Assembly: GCA_002633005.1 (NCBI GenBank)
Contig: NMRA01000312.1
Location: 205,850 to 269,849 of the forward strand
DNA from: Phoronis australis
Lineage: Eukaryota > Phoronida > Phoronidae
Length of the DNA stretch: 64,000 bases
Reading direction: 5' to 3'
Below are positions 1 to 13,160 of the stretch, in pieces. A program made the position numbers and the translations under genes. Numbering within the stretch: position 1 is the first letter of the stretch; each line of letters begins with the position of its first letter. The notes under the pieces are model-generated. The model worked only from the letters and a program-made list of their open reading frames with translations. It searched no databases and was not told the DNA's origin.

Positions 1-138
1 CACCGAATCAAGTCTTGAACAGTAGTTGACAGTCAAACAAAAAACCATTTCAAAATTATTTCAACTATTTTTTTAGCTTAGTGTAAGATCACATGAATGG
101 GAAATTTACAGTAAAATAATTCGAATATATCTTATATT

Positions 139-1115
139 TTTGCACAAAAAACACGAAAATTGAACAAAGTTTCTTTTTTGTAGCAACGTTTGTCAAAATG
201 TATCAACGTTAAATCTTCACAAATTACAAAGTTGCCGATTGAACATGCCTTTCAGTTCAGCCAAAGTCGCCATGTTGTCGGTGCCGCCAGAAATGAGACG
301 AAGTCCAACGGGAATTGTGAGCACATTTATCACTTAATGAATAACAACTGCGAGGCTGAAATTTGGTGAACACTGTTAAATCGTGCAGAATAGTAAGTAA
401 AGATATGTATAACTAAATTTCACCGTAATTTGTTGGCGAAAACAATTTACACAAAGTTTTAAACTCGTAACTTATCCCGCTGTGCTCCAATATGGCCGAC
501 GCGATCCAAACAAAGTGACACAAATTTCGCCACAAAACTTGCAATAACTTTACACTGATTGCCCCGATTTTGATACTTTTACTGAGTAGAATGTACTACC
601 TTTCCGATGATAGCAAAGTACGTTTTCAAAACGAGAAAAAAAATAAAACCGAAAAAAAATTGGTTCGACCCATATTGGTTCCTAGGTTCGACCGTCCTAC
701 GTAAGGAACTAAACACCAATGCTATTTTAACATACTAAGTACGCAACATTCCAAAAAAATCAACGACCACTAACTACAAACTATAAATACACTACATATG
801 CAAACGAATCAAGAGATATTACTAATAAAACAAAATAATGAAGACTTTTCGAGCAAGCCCTAGCACATTCAGTTACAAGGAAAAATGGCGGCTTTCAGGG
901 CAAGTTCCTGAACTGATGAGCCGGAAATGTGGGTACGGAAATAACCGATGACAGCCGGTAATTATACGCTCACAGAGAAGGGTCAAATACTGTTAAAAAT
1001 CGCTTTTGGCAAGAAAGGCGAAAAGAATATAAAGAAAGGGTGTCGAAAATAAGAATTTATGTAGTAAGTATTTTAGGATACTGGAACCACATGGGCAGTT
1101 TGAGAGCAGGACTTT
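139..1115 (-). repeat. Dispersed repeat, copy 1 of an inverted pair
   Basis: About 1 kb here is present again, reverse-complemented, at 59995-60945. The match runs from the AAAACACGAAAATTG segment near 150 to the CCACATGGGCA segment near 1090 and fades around 1115. Copies differ by substitutions and small indels, such as roughly 25 extra bases near 670-695 here. I see no terminal inverted repeats, so the class is unknown. On the minus strand at 217-273 both copies keep an 18-codon ATG-to-stop frame with the core AELKGMFNR. Bases 1-138 hold nothing I recognise. Confidence 0.85.
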
Positions 1116-1371
1116 AACTTCCACCTAAATAGCCCAGAAAATGATGCCAAAAATGCAAAGTTGGCAAGTTTTCATACCCAAACTAACACTTCCCGGTCAA
1201 TGATAAACATAAGCCAACTCTAGACTCTGAAAGCAAATTTCCAACACATTTCAAAAATGTGACCCAAAAGTTCAATCATCCAACTAGATTTTTTAAAATT
1301 CTTGATTGTTTGAGGGTTACCTAAAATCGCAGCAATTTCTTAGTCGCTATGCAGAAACGCATAAATGATTA

Positions 1372-1790
1372 TAGGTAGACAGTGGTCACCGTCTCTAACT
1401 GGCCCCAGTAGAGACGGTGAAACTATAGGAGCTTCAGACGCCGAATTATGCCTTACACTGATTAAAACATCAAAGACACGTTGTTATTAGTACCTTTTAC
1501 CCAGAGGGTCACCTTAGGAGACCGTCTATATCTTTAATAGTTTCCAGCTCGAACAAATACTCCCCGCGTAATCAAACTTTTTCTTCGAGCAGTCTTTCGT
1601 TCAATTACCCAAATCGGCAACTCGCCATGTTTAATACTGCCTGCGTTCCTACCAGGCGCGGTAAAATAAGATCGCAAAAGGTACTTATAACAACGTGATT
1701 TGATGTTTTAATCAGTGTGAGGCACAATTTTCGGGAAAGCTTCCGTCTCTACTGTGGCCAGCTAGACACGGTAGTCACTGTCTACGCTAC
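1372..1790. mobile_element. Foldback/MITE-like element with long inverted arms
   Basis: The left arm (about 1372-1500) and right arm (about 1677-1790) are imperfect inverted repeats. Shared blocks include GTAGACAGTG, CAGTAGAGACGG, CACTGATTAAAACATCAAA and AGTACCTTTT. The central 175 bp are unique and non-coding. A 85-residue open frame at 1717-1974 overlaps the right arm and is probably chance. This is most likely a non-autonomous DNA transposon; target-site duplications were not resolved. Confidence 0.7.
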
Positions 1791-4700
1791 ACATGTAGGT
1801 GGCTTGATCCTGAAAAAATCATGTACAGCCGAACTAGTGAGCTTTTCTCATTCTCATTCTCAAAAAAAATCATTTTTTTACCTAAACATCATTCAACAAA
1901 GAATGGACTCACCGGAGACAGCCCAAGAGTTGTTATCTCTGCGGCGAAGGATGTTAAAGTTGAGTCTCCGATGAGTTGCTAGCAGTCACTGGTACGGTGC
2001 GCGGCTTTAGACGCTCTGCGGCTGGGTTAAAGATCTTTTATAGGCCTAACTATCCCCAATTCCCGTACCAGGATGAATTTCAAAAATAACTTGACTTGGC
2101 TGCGTCAGATGTGATATGCGACGTTGAAGTTGAAATTGCGCCATATTTTTATGTTGATTTCCTTTGTTGGTTTATAATTCATATTGCAATGTAGGCATCC
2201 AGGGGAGGCTTGGATGTACTTGTGACTGTAGAGTCGTCAAAATTTATCCATTCCCATGCTGACGATTTAACACATCATGTGTAATGACCACCCGTCGTGT
2301 TTCTTCCATGGTGTTCAATGACTGCTTTTATTTTGTAGCCGGAGAGGTCATACGAGGAAATCTTTGTGTTGATTTTTTTCACCATTAGTCGTGGTTCGTA
2401 AAACTCAAAAAATACCACCAAACTTGGCCTACTCCAAATATTCAATTTTTAGGCGTAAATTGCCCGCAGCTACACCCTAGCGACCATACTGTTCAGGAAG
2501 ACTGACGTACGTAATAACCCGCAATCAAGACAAGTGGTATGTTATCTCCCCTGTGATATTTACCTACGTTGTGGTATAAGTTGTGGATGTTACATTCATG
2601 TGTAATCTTGGCCAAGTATATTTCTAACGCGAAAACATTTCTGAGCAAAACCTGTGATTGTTGATTTTACAGCATTTATTCAACAATAACCACGTGACAT
2701 GGTTTCCCAAAACCAAGGCAAGTGTATCCACTAGAAAAAAATATTGCGAACAAGGTGCTTTTTTAAACCACGGCACTACACAAAATATGTTTTCATTACC
2801 GAAATCTTAATTGCCTTCGTATTTCATCAGTGAGCACATTTATTGACTTAAATTACGTTTAGAATAAAATTTCGTGCAATTCTTTTGAGCAACAAGGCGA
2901 CCGGTTTCAATAGTCGCACAAAGGTTATTATCGATTTAAATTCTGCAGTTGCAAGTTTATAACACATGTTACAATTTTATGGATTTTAACTTTAAAATTT
3001 CAACAGCCATACGACGGACTGCTTCGCTCTGTGTTCACACTCACGAATTGTCGCCGATTTGACGGTATGTTTTGACTTTTCTGTATGGGGTCTGACATCA
3101 AACGGATATCGGGCCAGAGCCCCACGTACCTACTGGTTAACCAAGGCATGGGAAGTGAACTATTCGATGCATAGGCTTTGTTACGCGATAAGAGTAAAAT
3201 TATGCACATAGACGCTAGTGTTGTTTTATGCAGCAAATGCTAATTGATTTGGCGGTTGGGTGTTTCAGCTTGAGTCAAAATATAAATCGCCGGAGTACAG
3301 ACGGAGATCGTGTTGTGAATCGATTGTCATATGATCACTTTAGCTCGAACTAACAAGATTTACTGTCCGGTCTCTAAGGCAAATGTCATTTGTGCAATTT
3401 GGCAACATTCATTTACTGAGAAAGCACTTCGCGTCCTTTTTAGTTTGTTACATCCACTGACTTCCAAGAAAAAGTTTAACGCCATTTTGGACATAAGTAT
3501 AATGAGTTCTTTGAAGCGTCGACCGTGTATGTTAAAATGTGTCTACTGTCTATGAACCTTTACGTAACTATCATGTCGCCAGTTAGACATGTGTGCACAA
3601 ACTACGTGCAGGTCGAGTGTAAAAACAAATACAACACCCTTCCCCATCATCCTGAAGATGGCGAGCCAGGCCGGGTATTTCTCATAAATTTTGACTTGAA
3701 AGTTAGAATTTAGATTGAAAAACCAACACATAGGTGTTAATGGTCATTACAGTTTTAGTAACGAGGCCACATTCAACTGGTTTGAAATGTTGAGAAGACT
3801 CAGAAGGTGAGGTCACCACTGTCCAACGCCGGGAGACAGGATATGTTGTTATGATGAACAGAACAGATACTTAGCAGTGTTTTGTAAATCTAATTATAGC
3901 CAGTTTAGTGTTGCTTCACTCGCGTACTGGAAGCCATATGGTTTCTCGAGGGATCTGGTTAATTCCACAGTACTGGTTTACATTTGTAAGTCTCACGTGC
4001 CGCGATGAGCATCATCTAACAGTTTCCGCTATTCGTTTAGTTCCAGACGGCATTAATGAACGTTCGGCGCTCTCATCCAGCGCGTCGGTGAGAATTTCAG
4101 GTATGTTTTTTTATTCTGATATTCCGTGAACAATGCCTACTTAAGCGTCTCAGCTGATTTCTGAAAACACAAAAAACAACATTCACGTTCGGCAAGAGTA
4201 TGAGTTAGACATCTGGTGTGAACTGAGTGAAAAATGACTCGGGTATTTTATCAGGTATTGTAGAAATGTCGATGAAATTAAATATGGCCGCAAACTGTGG
4301 CTTTTGAAGGTAAAGAACGAAATATGGGTTGGATTTGAAGCCAAGAGCTAGCCCGAATTTGTGCGGAACGACCCGAATAGCGTGAATCGCATAGACGGCG
4401 CGAAGGAGGTCTTTTGGGAATCATTATTCCGATCGGTTGTTGATCTAGACCACTACATAGCATATGCAAATACCCGCATTCATTTGCGATGCGATATTAA
4501 TGTGAAGAGACAGGACACATTTTCTTGCATCTAAAATGCAGAACGTTTTCTACTGCACTGCTGCCGACAGCATATATGTATACATACGGGCGTGATGAGA
4601 GAATCACAGAGAAGAGCTTATGCGTTACGGATTGAGACTGAGCGCTGCCTTGTAAACGTTTGTTGTTTACTCCACAACTCTAGGTGAAAGCGTGTCAAAA

Positions 4701-5880
4701 TTAACTTCGTATCTTACTTGAGTCGGAGCGTGGGGAGTTCCTTGGTTTCAAGTGTCTTTAAAGAGGAAGTGAACTTTCAAAAAGCCGGCGTGTCGCAGTC
4801 GTGATCATTAGTGGCCTAGTAATTTAAATCATTCTTAAAATGTATTCAAATTTGTCATTTGAATGACGCACTTAAAAAGGTTTACAGAGATTACCAGGTC
4901 CTAACATTATTAATTAAACTAGGATATATAATATCAACGGTATTACGCAGATTTCGATCTAGATAGCCGAGATATGAATTATTTTAAAAAATAGATCCCA
5001 GTCTGCTTTAATACATAAACAAACGCATGTTAATAAAGAGATTAAATGATTAAGTGCTAGCTGATGGGAGAGGGATTACAAAAGTGTTCCCTTTTGTCAT
5101 TAATCACCTACACGTATTTGCTGACCCAAATCGATACCAAAGGGTTTATGTCACAAAATGAAGGCTCATTCTGTGGCAGGCCTTCTCCTTAACTGCTATT
5201 GCTTACCGAAAGGTAACAAAACCACTGAGTTTCTGCCAGTGTATACATTTTCTTGCTGTTGATGGGTAACGGAATACTAATGGCCATTTTTCCTATCACG
5301 TCTTTGCATGGAAGCGTGACTGTGCGCGCACATATGACACATTTCCTCCGTGCTCACCTTTTCCATGTTTACTCCTGCGGTGATATTTGCAGTTGTACAG
5401 TTGACCTTCAGTTGAAACGCAAATGAAAATTCCCAAAATAGAATGAAAATTAAAATGCACGTTGGAATTAGTCACGTTAGGCAATGCAGTTTTTTGACTT
5501 GCGATCACGTTTTTGGCGTGTCACTGTCTTTGTTTCTGTTTTGTGTCTTTCCTGGTCTCAGAAAATAACATCTAAGTTCTTATTCAGTCAACCCTGTGAA
5601 AATTCTTACATTTACCTGTAAGTGCACCTTAATTGCCGTGAAGAATATTAAACCTAGCCGACACAATACAGTTCGACAATCTGATTTTATCTTAACACAC
5701 CTTATTAGCGAGCCTCCACTACTAAAAGGACATTAGCGGTTCAAGCAGCGTCAATGGTTTTGGGAACCTCCATAAACAAATGACCTGAGCCTCATTTTGT
5801 TGCGGGCAAAATGTCTTCACTTGTGGGACGGAAATGAGGAATATATCCCATAATTCAACTTTCCATCCTCACCACGACTT
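1791..5880. other. No gene seen
   Basis: The sequence is AT-rich with short open frames only (under 80 codons), none resembling a known domain. There are no convincing phased splice-site pairs and no strong repeats. Treat it as intergenic or deep-intronic DNA. Confidence 0.5.
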
Positions 5881-6000
5881 CAGTGGCCGCCATTTTGCCC
5901 ATAGTGTTCCGAACACACTCGCGAAACACTCGCCTTTCACGTGGATGATTTTGCGTGCTCTTGCGTCAGTCATTTTCTCGAGAACGTCTTGTGTCTACTG
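5881..6000. repeat. Fragment of the CAGTGGCCGCCATTTTGCC element
   Basis: It begins with the same end as the complete element at 39936-40174 (CAGTGGCCGCCATTTTGCC), followed by a related ACTCGCxxTTTCAC stretch. No matching second end is visible within the next 300 bases, so this looks like a one-ended or decayed copy. A 66-codon open frame at 5941-6141 crosses it and is not supported as a gene. Confidence 0.5.
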
Positions 6001-6293
6001 GCAACACGGTTGACGACACGCGGTCAAGGTTACGCGGTGGTGGTTTTCTGTGCGCTGGCCGGTCACGGCGCGCGGCAGCCGCTTCGCAGCCTGTCCGAGA
6101 TTAGTTGCAAACTGGATGTGGCGTGTGCTTGGTGTCTTTAAAAGAATCCACTGTGGAAAACGTCATCATACACCGCTATGACGTTTAAATTTTAAGAGAG
6201 AACTATTTTGTATCAATTTAAAACAACCCTCGAGCTTTGAAATTCTATTAATGAGGATTTGAACTCGGGGCAAACAAGTGAGTTCAGGGTAGA

Positions 6294-6432
6294 GTTCAGT
6301 AACGCTAGACCGTCGCTAAACTGAAAGCAAGACTTCGCGAGATTACGTGAGCTATTGCCGTGTATTTTAAACAAGAACACGTCATTTTGGCTAGATTTCA
6401 GCGAGGTCCAAGCGCTGGGTCCTAGTCCTTTA
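6294..6432. mobile_element. GTTCAGTA-family MITE, copy a
   Basis: An approximately 139-bp element has terminal inverted repeats around GTTCAGTAACGCTAG. Its interior is shared with copies at 7808-7945 and 61001-61139: AAGCAAGACTTCGCGAGAT, then TTGCCGTGTATTTTAAA, then AAGAACACGT. The right end is degraded. It is non-coding. Confidence 0.75.
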
Positions 6433-7807
6433 CCCAGTAATCGACAAGTAATGTGTTATGAACGTGAAAATAGGCTGGCAACTAATTACAACTTACGTTT
6501 ATACACCGCACAGTAGGGCCTACTGAGTTGACAAGAGTTCAGTAAATCAAAACAGAGTAAGGTCATACTTCGGGTATGTAAACATTTAAACAAATGGAAC
6601 CAAAAATTGCCCAGACGTGGCTTATGACAAAGCTGAGGTCCACGCCCGGTTGAAGACGCTCTAACGTTTTTAAAGGACGCGTGCACCTGGGAAAATTAGG
6701 ATAACCATACTTAAAGAGTCAGCGCTGTGAAAACTCACACTGAACGATTAGCAGTTCATCCTGTAGAGGTCGCCGGAACAAAATTTCGGCTTTTGTTGGT
6801 CATTTAAGTACTTATTTATTTAATCAAAACAACCCTATGTGCTGATTTTTTATCCAATACACATGAATCAGAACTAAGAATGACCTGCAGAAATGTGTCA
6901 GTGCAACACGAACACTTAATTAGATTACGTAACATCGAAAGAAAACCTTTTCGTTGGGATTGTGGTCGTTAGAAACCACTATCTGAGCCTCACAGCACGG
7001 ACCTACATGCATGTATACTAAAGTACACCCTCAGAATCTGCCCTTCAAACAACACTACAAGTGACCTCCCTTGATTTCCGATGTTGGAATAGCCATGTGC
7101 GTCAAGTGAATGTCATCCAAAACGTTACGCAGTCGTTTTTGTCAATATTGATTAAATTAGCACAAGACAGATTTCCTTGTACACTTTTACACGTGTTATG
7201 CATTGGTCATTTATATAAATTCTTTTGAAAACTACGCAAATGACAGTGTTTATGCATAGGCCTACATTTTCGCAATAGCCCGGGAGAAGGACGGTTACAG
7301 TCTTTTGTATCTGTTCTTTTTCTTAAGTCATTCACCTATCGAACCTTCACTGATGCATGCGTGCGTATTGTCCATCGTGTCAAAGGTGAGTGTGATTAAG
7401 CATAAAAGTTTAATGCATTGAGTTCAATTCCTAATTAACACTGACCCATCGACAATCAATACAAAGGGTAGACCAGTTCTTGGTAGGTACTTGCTGATTT
7501 CAGTCTATTCTGACTCGTGATTCGTTGTAAAATGCATCAGATAATTTTGCGTCAAAGGCTCAGTGCCCTTCAAGCAAGCCACATAGTGGTCACATACTCA
7601 AAAATATAATTGTGTGCTAACTTTTTATAAGGAAAGCAGTATCAAAATACCGCGTTGATGGCTGTCGGTAACAGCAGCGCATACTGTGCTGGGCCCCTGC
7701 CTAATCTCTGCACTTAAAGTTCGACTCGAACACTGCCTAACTGACTTTCGAATTAGCCGCGCCATGTAAAAATCCACAATCCCGCGCCAGACAGCGATCA
7801 GGGTAGA
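6433..7807. other. No gene seen
   Basis: Only short open frames occur and no domain is recognisable. There is no strong repeat apart from the small elements on either side. Confidence 0.5.
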
Positions 7808-7945
7808 GTTCAATAAAGCTTGGACCTCGCTAAGACCCCAATAAAAAAGCAAAACTTCGCGAGATTACTCGAGATGTTGCCGTGTGATTTAAAATGAGAA
7901 CACGTGATTTTGACAATTTCTTTCGCCCCGAGACGGCTACTGAAC
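7808..7945. mobile_element. GTTCAGTA-family MITE, copy b
   Basis: A 138-bp copy running from GTTCAATAAAGC to CTACTGAAC has the same interior as copy a (AAGCAAAACTTCGCGAGATTA, then GAGAACACGTGATTTTGAC). Its near-identical length to the 61001 copy supports intact boundaries. It is non-coding and mobilised in trans if at all. Confidence 0.8.
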
Positions 7946-10900
7946 TCTGTCCTAGTCTTTGATGTACAGGCGTTCCGCGTCACCTACAGATCCCATGTAA
8001 TGCGGCCGCCACCTTTCCTGCTATCATAATGCCGACAAATTTCCACTGCTGTGCGGTGGTATGTACTAATGCCTACTGATGGCACACCTTTTGAAATATC
8101 AACGGATGAATGAGGACATCACGTTCCGTGGCTGCGGGTGATGAGCGGGAGAGTTTCGATCCCAGCCCGGCGGTGTCAAAAACCTAAAATGATTTAGTAA
8201 ACTTTAACTAATCAAACATTAGGAGGGGCTGAGAGTGGAATTTATTCCTCTGCTTTTAAATTACTGAACCACTATATAGTAAGTGAATTTTTGTCCACCA
8301 AATCTGAGGTGGGATCACGTAGAACTCTTTCGTGCTCTCATTACTCTACAGAGCGCCCGTATGAAAAGTCGCCTACTCGCTGGTTCCCTGCGTGCCGATC
8401 CAGCACGCAGTTAGCAAGCAGTAGCACGCGCTTTATCATTGGTTGATGTAGCCTCGGCAGTCATTGGTTAGCTTTACAACAAAGTGAGAAAATGGCGGAC
8501 TGCAAACGATTTTTAGCCTTGTCAAGTGTCGTAGCAGCAACTATTTCGTTTCTGCAGTAATATTTAATAGCCGCGTGCTTGAATACAATAAACCCACCGT
8601 CATCTGGCCGGTTTAATACAGGACAGCAACGTAAACAAAAGTCAGTGACAGTAGAAAGATGCACTCCGAAAAGGCGCAACCACAATTTTCTGGGATTCAC
8701 ATTTCAAACATGAATTTTAAGCAACGATTTGTCTGTACAACAGACCACATTTTCACTTCCTCCATCAGACATGCCAGTTTGTTTGCGTAAAGCGCTGCCT
8801 AGAATTTGACCATCCAATCAGAAACGCCGGTTTAAAAAAAATAATTCCGAGGAAAATTAGGTGGCACTGAACAGTTAGGCTGCGGCCGCGGCCAATTTGC
8901 TCTCCCAAAATATTAAAATTTTGGGATAGGCCAAGTTTGGGGGCATTTTGTAGGTAGGCATTGCACACAGGCTCAGTGGATGTGGTTTGTTTGTGTTTGT
9001 GAACATGTTGAAAACGGAAAGAGACCATTTGGCTGTAGCTGCACTCTTCTTCAAGATGGCGGCCTCTGGTTACGATTGTGCATTGCTGGGTAGCTACTGA
9101 GAAATTGGCTGCCAGTGCGATTTCAGGTAGCCCTCAAACAAGCCAGAATTGCCAAAAACTTGTTGGTTGACAGTACTTTTGGACCACATTTTCGGAATTG
9201 GTAGGAAATTTGCTTTTAGAATCTAATGTTGGCTTTAGTCGTGCATCGGCAGGGAAGTGGTGTTTTTGGGGTGAAAAGTGCCAATTTTGTGCTTTTTTGC
9301 CTCTTTTTTTCTTAGCCTACCTTGCTTCATTCAGTAGGAGTGAAAGGGCCAAAAATACGAGACACAATAAAGTTTCTGTGCTCATCTGTAGGGCTTTTTA
9401 TGTGAAATAACTGAAAACATGTAATTCTTTGCATCCTGTTTTCGATAGAGTGAAGAAAATGTGGCTGGCTACACCTAGCGGCGCGCAGGGAGCCAGCGAG
9501 AGCCGCTTATTGCATCTCACACTTCGAGTAAATTTGTACTCAAGTGTGAACCGGGTTCGAGTTTGAAGTTTGGGCTTCGGTGTTAGTTCGTTGCAAATGC
9601 GCATCACTGACGGAAACCATATTCTATGGACTATAGTACTGTACAATTATATGTTGGCGTTTGAGGGCTAGCTGGGGCTAGTGAAATTGAAACATTGAAT
9701 GTGTCTGTTCTGTTAGTTGTCCTCATTAAATTAGGCCGAAGGACTTATGTTACTAGCGGAGGAGGTCGATTCTATTCTCACTGACTAGTCAAACTCCGCT
9801 TGAGCAGATCTACATTTCGGGGGACCAGCTGTAGGGACCCCAAATAATTTCAGCAGCCTGATGTATAGGTTCTCAGACCACTAAGTTGATTGAAATGAGA
9901 GGCGTGGCAATTGCCAGTTTGTGTTTAACAGTCTGTAGCAGATGGAGACAGTGGAACAGTGCTCATACTCCCTGGGTAGTTGAGTTGTAAAAAGGAAGAA
10001 CAAAACCCCGGTCGATGTTCTGATTAATAATGTAAAGCCCTTTGGATCAAAGAGCGATGTAAAGCGCTGGTATTATGTAAATATATTTGAAAAAGATCAT
10101 TTCCGGTTTCATCTTCTCGTACATGTACGTGTTCTTCTGCGTGTGGATCTATATTAGAGAAATATGAGCTTGCACAAGCCTCTTGTAACTGAACAGCGGT
10201 TTCACACCGAGCAAAGTTCGGATTTGGTGAGGCCCCTTTCGGTCTGAAAACGCCAACTTCAAAGCATACCGAATAATCCCGTTCATTTTTAGTTCGGTTC
10301 AATGCCACCTGATTATTAGGTTAGCTATTAGTTAATCTAATCGTTCAAAAATGTAGACGTCCAGCAGGGTGTCTGTTCGAGAGGTTGCGAGACTGCTGTG
10401 TGTATGTACATATTGGGTGTATTAAAAAAAAACACAATAAAGTCATCACTTCCCGCTGGCGATCCATTCAGGTCTGCATCAAATTGAAGGCCCCAATCCA
10501 TGTTCTATGGCAAATCCGTCGGCCGACCCAACACAGCAGAGGCATCTTGTGGCACGTTGTTCTCAGCCTGCTGGTGCGAAAGGGTAGTTAGTAATACCTA
10601 TGTCTTCGTGTCGGCTTGATGATTATCGGTCGACTTGTTACATGTGAAACTAGCTTAAGTCTCTTAGTTACGTGCATACAAAAGATTTACGCGGTGTCAT
10701 TGTGCGGGGCTCTATGTGGGGCTACGTTAGTACCCATTTGAACAAGCAGATGCCTTGCACTAATGGGACCACGGCGAGAGTCTATTACTTATTAAGTAAA
10801 CAAATGCTTGCCTGGTGAGCGCAGTGTCTCCAGCTATTTTTTTCAGAGAGGATTGAATTTGTTAGTGTGACTTGATGTACACGAATCAGGTCATTTGCTC

Positions 10901-12516
10901 CCCTTAAAACCCCCTTATTTGATCTAGTCAGAATTGCCCTCTTTAACCCGGCTTTCATTTTTATTATAAATTTAAAACAAACTAAATAAATGCATAGAAG
11001 TTGTGATCACTGGTTTTGCTGCCATCCAGCCCCTCATCCATAGCACTAGATTAGCTAGGTTTCAGACACTCGGTTATGTCCTGAAGAAGCTAAGTCGAGA
11101 TGCATAGCAGAAGTCAAAAATCTGTTACATGGTCAAATCTATAAAATGATGGGCAACTCTTCTGTGAAAAACAGCCGACCGAACACATGGAAAAATATTC
11201 ACCAATGTGCATCACCGAATGTTCGTACTCTAAAATAGTTCTCCGTCTGTTCATACTGATTGATTGTCTGTTAAGGCCCGTACAACAGCTCACTGTCCAA
11301 CAGAGTGCTAAAACTAGTCTACTAGTGACGTCCTGCAATTCCTTCTCGCTTTTGACTAATTTTCCATAATCCCGTTGAACTAAAAATCAGTCAGCGTAAA
11401 CCAACGTTGGACTAGTACTCAAACAATTATCCTGCATTCGAGGCCTGTTATAGTGGGAGTGAATGAGGGTGATTGTGCCCGCAGCCACTACTGAGAAGCA
11501 TGTGTAGGAAAACAGTTAGAATGCCCACCTTTCTAGAGAGGATTATACAAATGGTAGCTTTAGAAAGGATATTTCACCACTTGTAGAATTTTCTTATATA
11601 AATAATAAGTTTTTGGAAGTTGACTTGAAACAACTGTCTTAGATATTAACTGAAAACACTGGATTTAGGCGACGGAAGAGAAAAGCCAGACTATGATATT
11701 CACAGGCAATGTCATGCCTTCTCTACTGCGTTTCAATTTTCCAACTCGAATTCTTTCATTGTATACTGAATAGAAGGACAACAGGTTAATCTTCCATAGG
11801 AAAACTGTTGAGAATTAGCCACCCTTTTATGGTTAGCGGTACACCTCCCAATATAAACAGTATCACCTATTGACTTGAGTACCCCCGGGAGTGTTCGGGT
11901 GGACGCTGTGACTTGTGTAAGTAGCACATACGCACAAGGTGTTTACACCGGGGTTCCAGTTTCGATGGAACACCCTGATACATGAACATGTAGATATTTT
12001 GGCCATGTAAAGTGTATTCTTACAATTCACTTGACAAAATCTTAAAGAAGATGGTGTTAACGCGAAGGGAAGCTATGACATACGTTTAATTGGTCATACC
12101 TGTACACGAATTTCCGATAAACCTCATATTTTGACGTTTTATTCAAACCGACTGCGTAGATGCTGAGTTTGAGGCTTGCCAAACTATTTCATATTCGTCA
12201 AATACTCTCCTGGTGTGTATAGCATGAATTTATGTAAAAATGTTTCTTGTATTTGGAGGAAACTTTGAGAAAAAACCAACCACTTGAGACTGAAATTAAT
12301 TCTGGTTGTATGTATTTCGACACGAAACATTTCCATACGCATTTCTGAATGTTACTGGTTGGATCTTATAAAATCAATTGGAGACGCATGCTCATCTGAA
12401 TAGCGAAATTAAAGCCAGCTCTGTTCAGTTAGCGAATGCAACAGACGACTAGAAATTCGCTTGGAGACGGTGGTGTAAGAAGAGTCAGTCGCAGAACCGC
12501 GTGCATTCAGAAGTGT
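7946..12516. other. No gene seen
   Basis: This is a mix of AT-rich sequence and short open frames. Near 8150 a short GC-rich stretch contains GAGTTTCGATCCCAGCC, which resembles a tRNA-type B box and could be a SINE remnant, but no cloverleaf forms. AAAATGGCGG/AAGATGGCGG (YY1-like) motifs lie at about 8489 and 9053. No exon pair could be supported. Confidence 0.45.
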
Positions 12517-12616
12517 GTTCAGTAGGTGCTAGTCACTAAGCACTTGAAATGCATGATGATATCTCGCGAAGACGTACGCGATCTTGCTTTTTGGGAGTGT
12601 CTTGCGTCTACTGAAC
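12517..12616. mobile_element. GTTCAGTA-family MITE, short copy
   Basis: About 100 bp are bounded by GTTCAGTAGGTGCTAG and CTTGCGTCTACTGAAC, inverted ends of the same family as the copies at 6294, 7808 and 61001. The interior TCGCGAAGACGTACGCGATCTTGC resembles the reverse complement of their CTTCGCGAGAT block. It is shorter and more divergent than the others. Confidence 0.6.
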
Positions 12617-12830
12617 GCAGCCCAGGTATATAATCACTGGATCCCTTATTCCACGAATGCCCGCATGGTGATGAGGTGCTCTCTGCTGTCACCTTATTCA
12701 GATATTAAGACGGGCCTCCCTACTACCGTGATGAATATCGAATCGACCACTGAACTAAGTACTAATTAGCAGTATTGTCATTTCAAATTCTGAACATCAT
12801 GACAGGGGCCGAGGTCTATTAGTAATCTTT

Positions 12831-13160
12831 GTTCTCGACTAGAATCGAACTCGAATCATGATTTTTGGCATTCCCGTTCTACTTTTGTGCGAACTCAAGT
12901 TAGGTCATATATTCTGTGCTCGAGTACATGTAAATTATGTATGCGGGTTAGTAGTTCAAGTTTGCACTTGATAGTTTCGAGTAAACTCGAGTCGAAATTT
13001 CCAGTTCATTCTCGTACTTTTAACCTAAACTTTGTTCAGTTGTGGTCACCAAGTGCAAACTAGGATAAGGTATTTATCCACGTAAGCCATGTGTACTGAA
13101 GCACAGAATAATTGTCACTAAAATAATGGAAAAATAAGTCGAGTTCGATTTCGAGTAGAT
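12831..13160. mobile_element. Foldback element rich in ACTCGAG motifs
   Basis: The left end TCTCGACTAGAATCGAACTC and the right end GAGTTCGATTTCGAGTAGA are inverted repeats. The interior repeats ACTCGAGT/AACTCGAA-type words in both orientations (for example near 12920 and 12985). It looks like a decayed non-coding inverted-repeat element. Confidence 0.55.

Noticed and set aside
8130-8185. tRNA-like B box (GTTTCGATCCC) suggesting a tRNA or SINE
   Set aside because: No A box at the right distance and no acceptor or anticodon stems can be paired.
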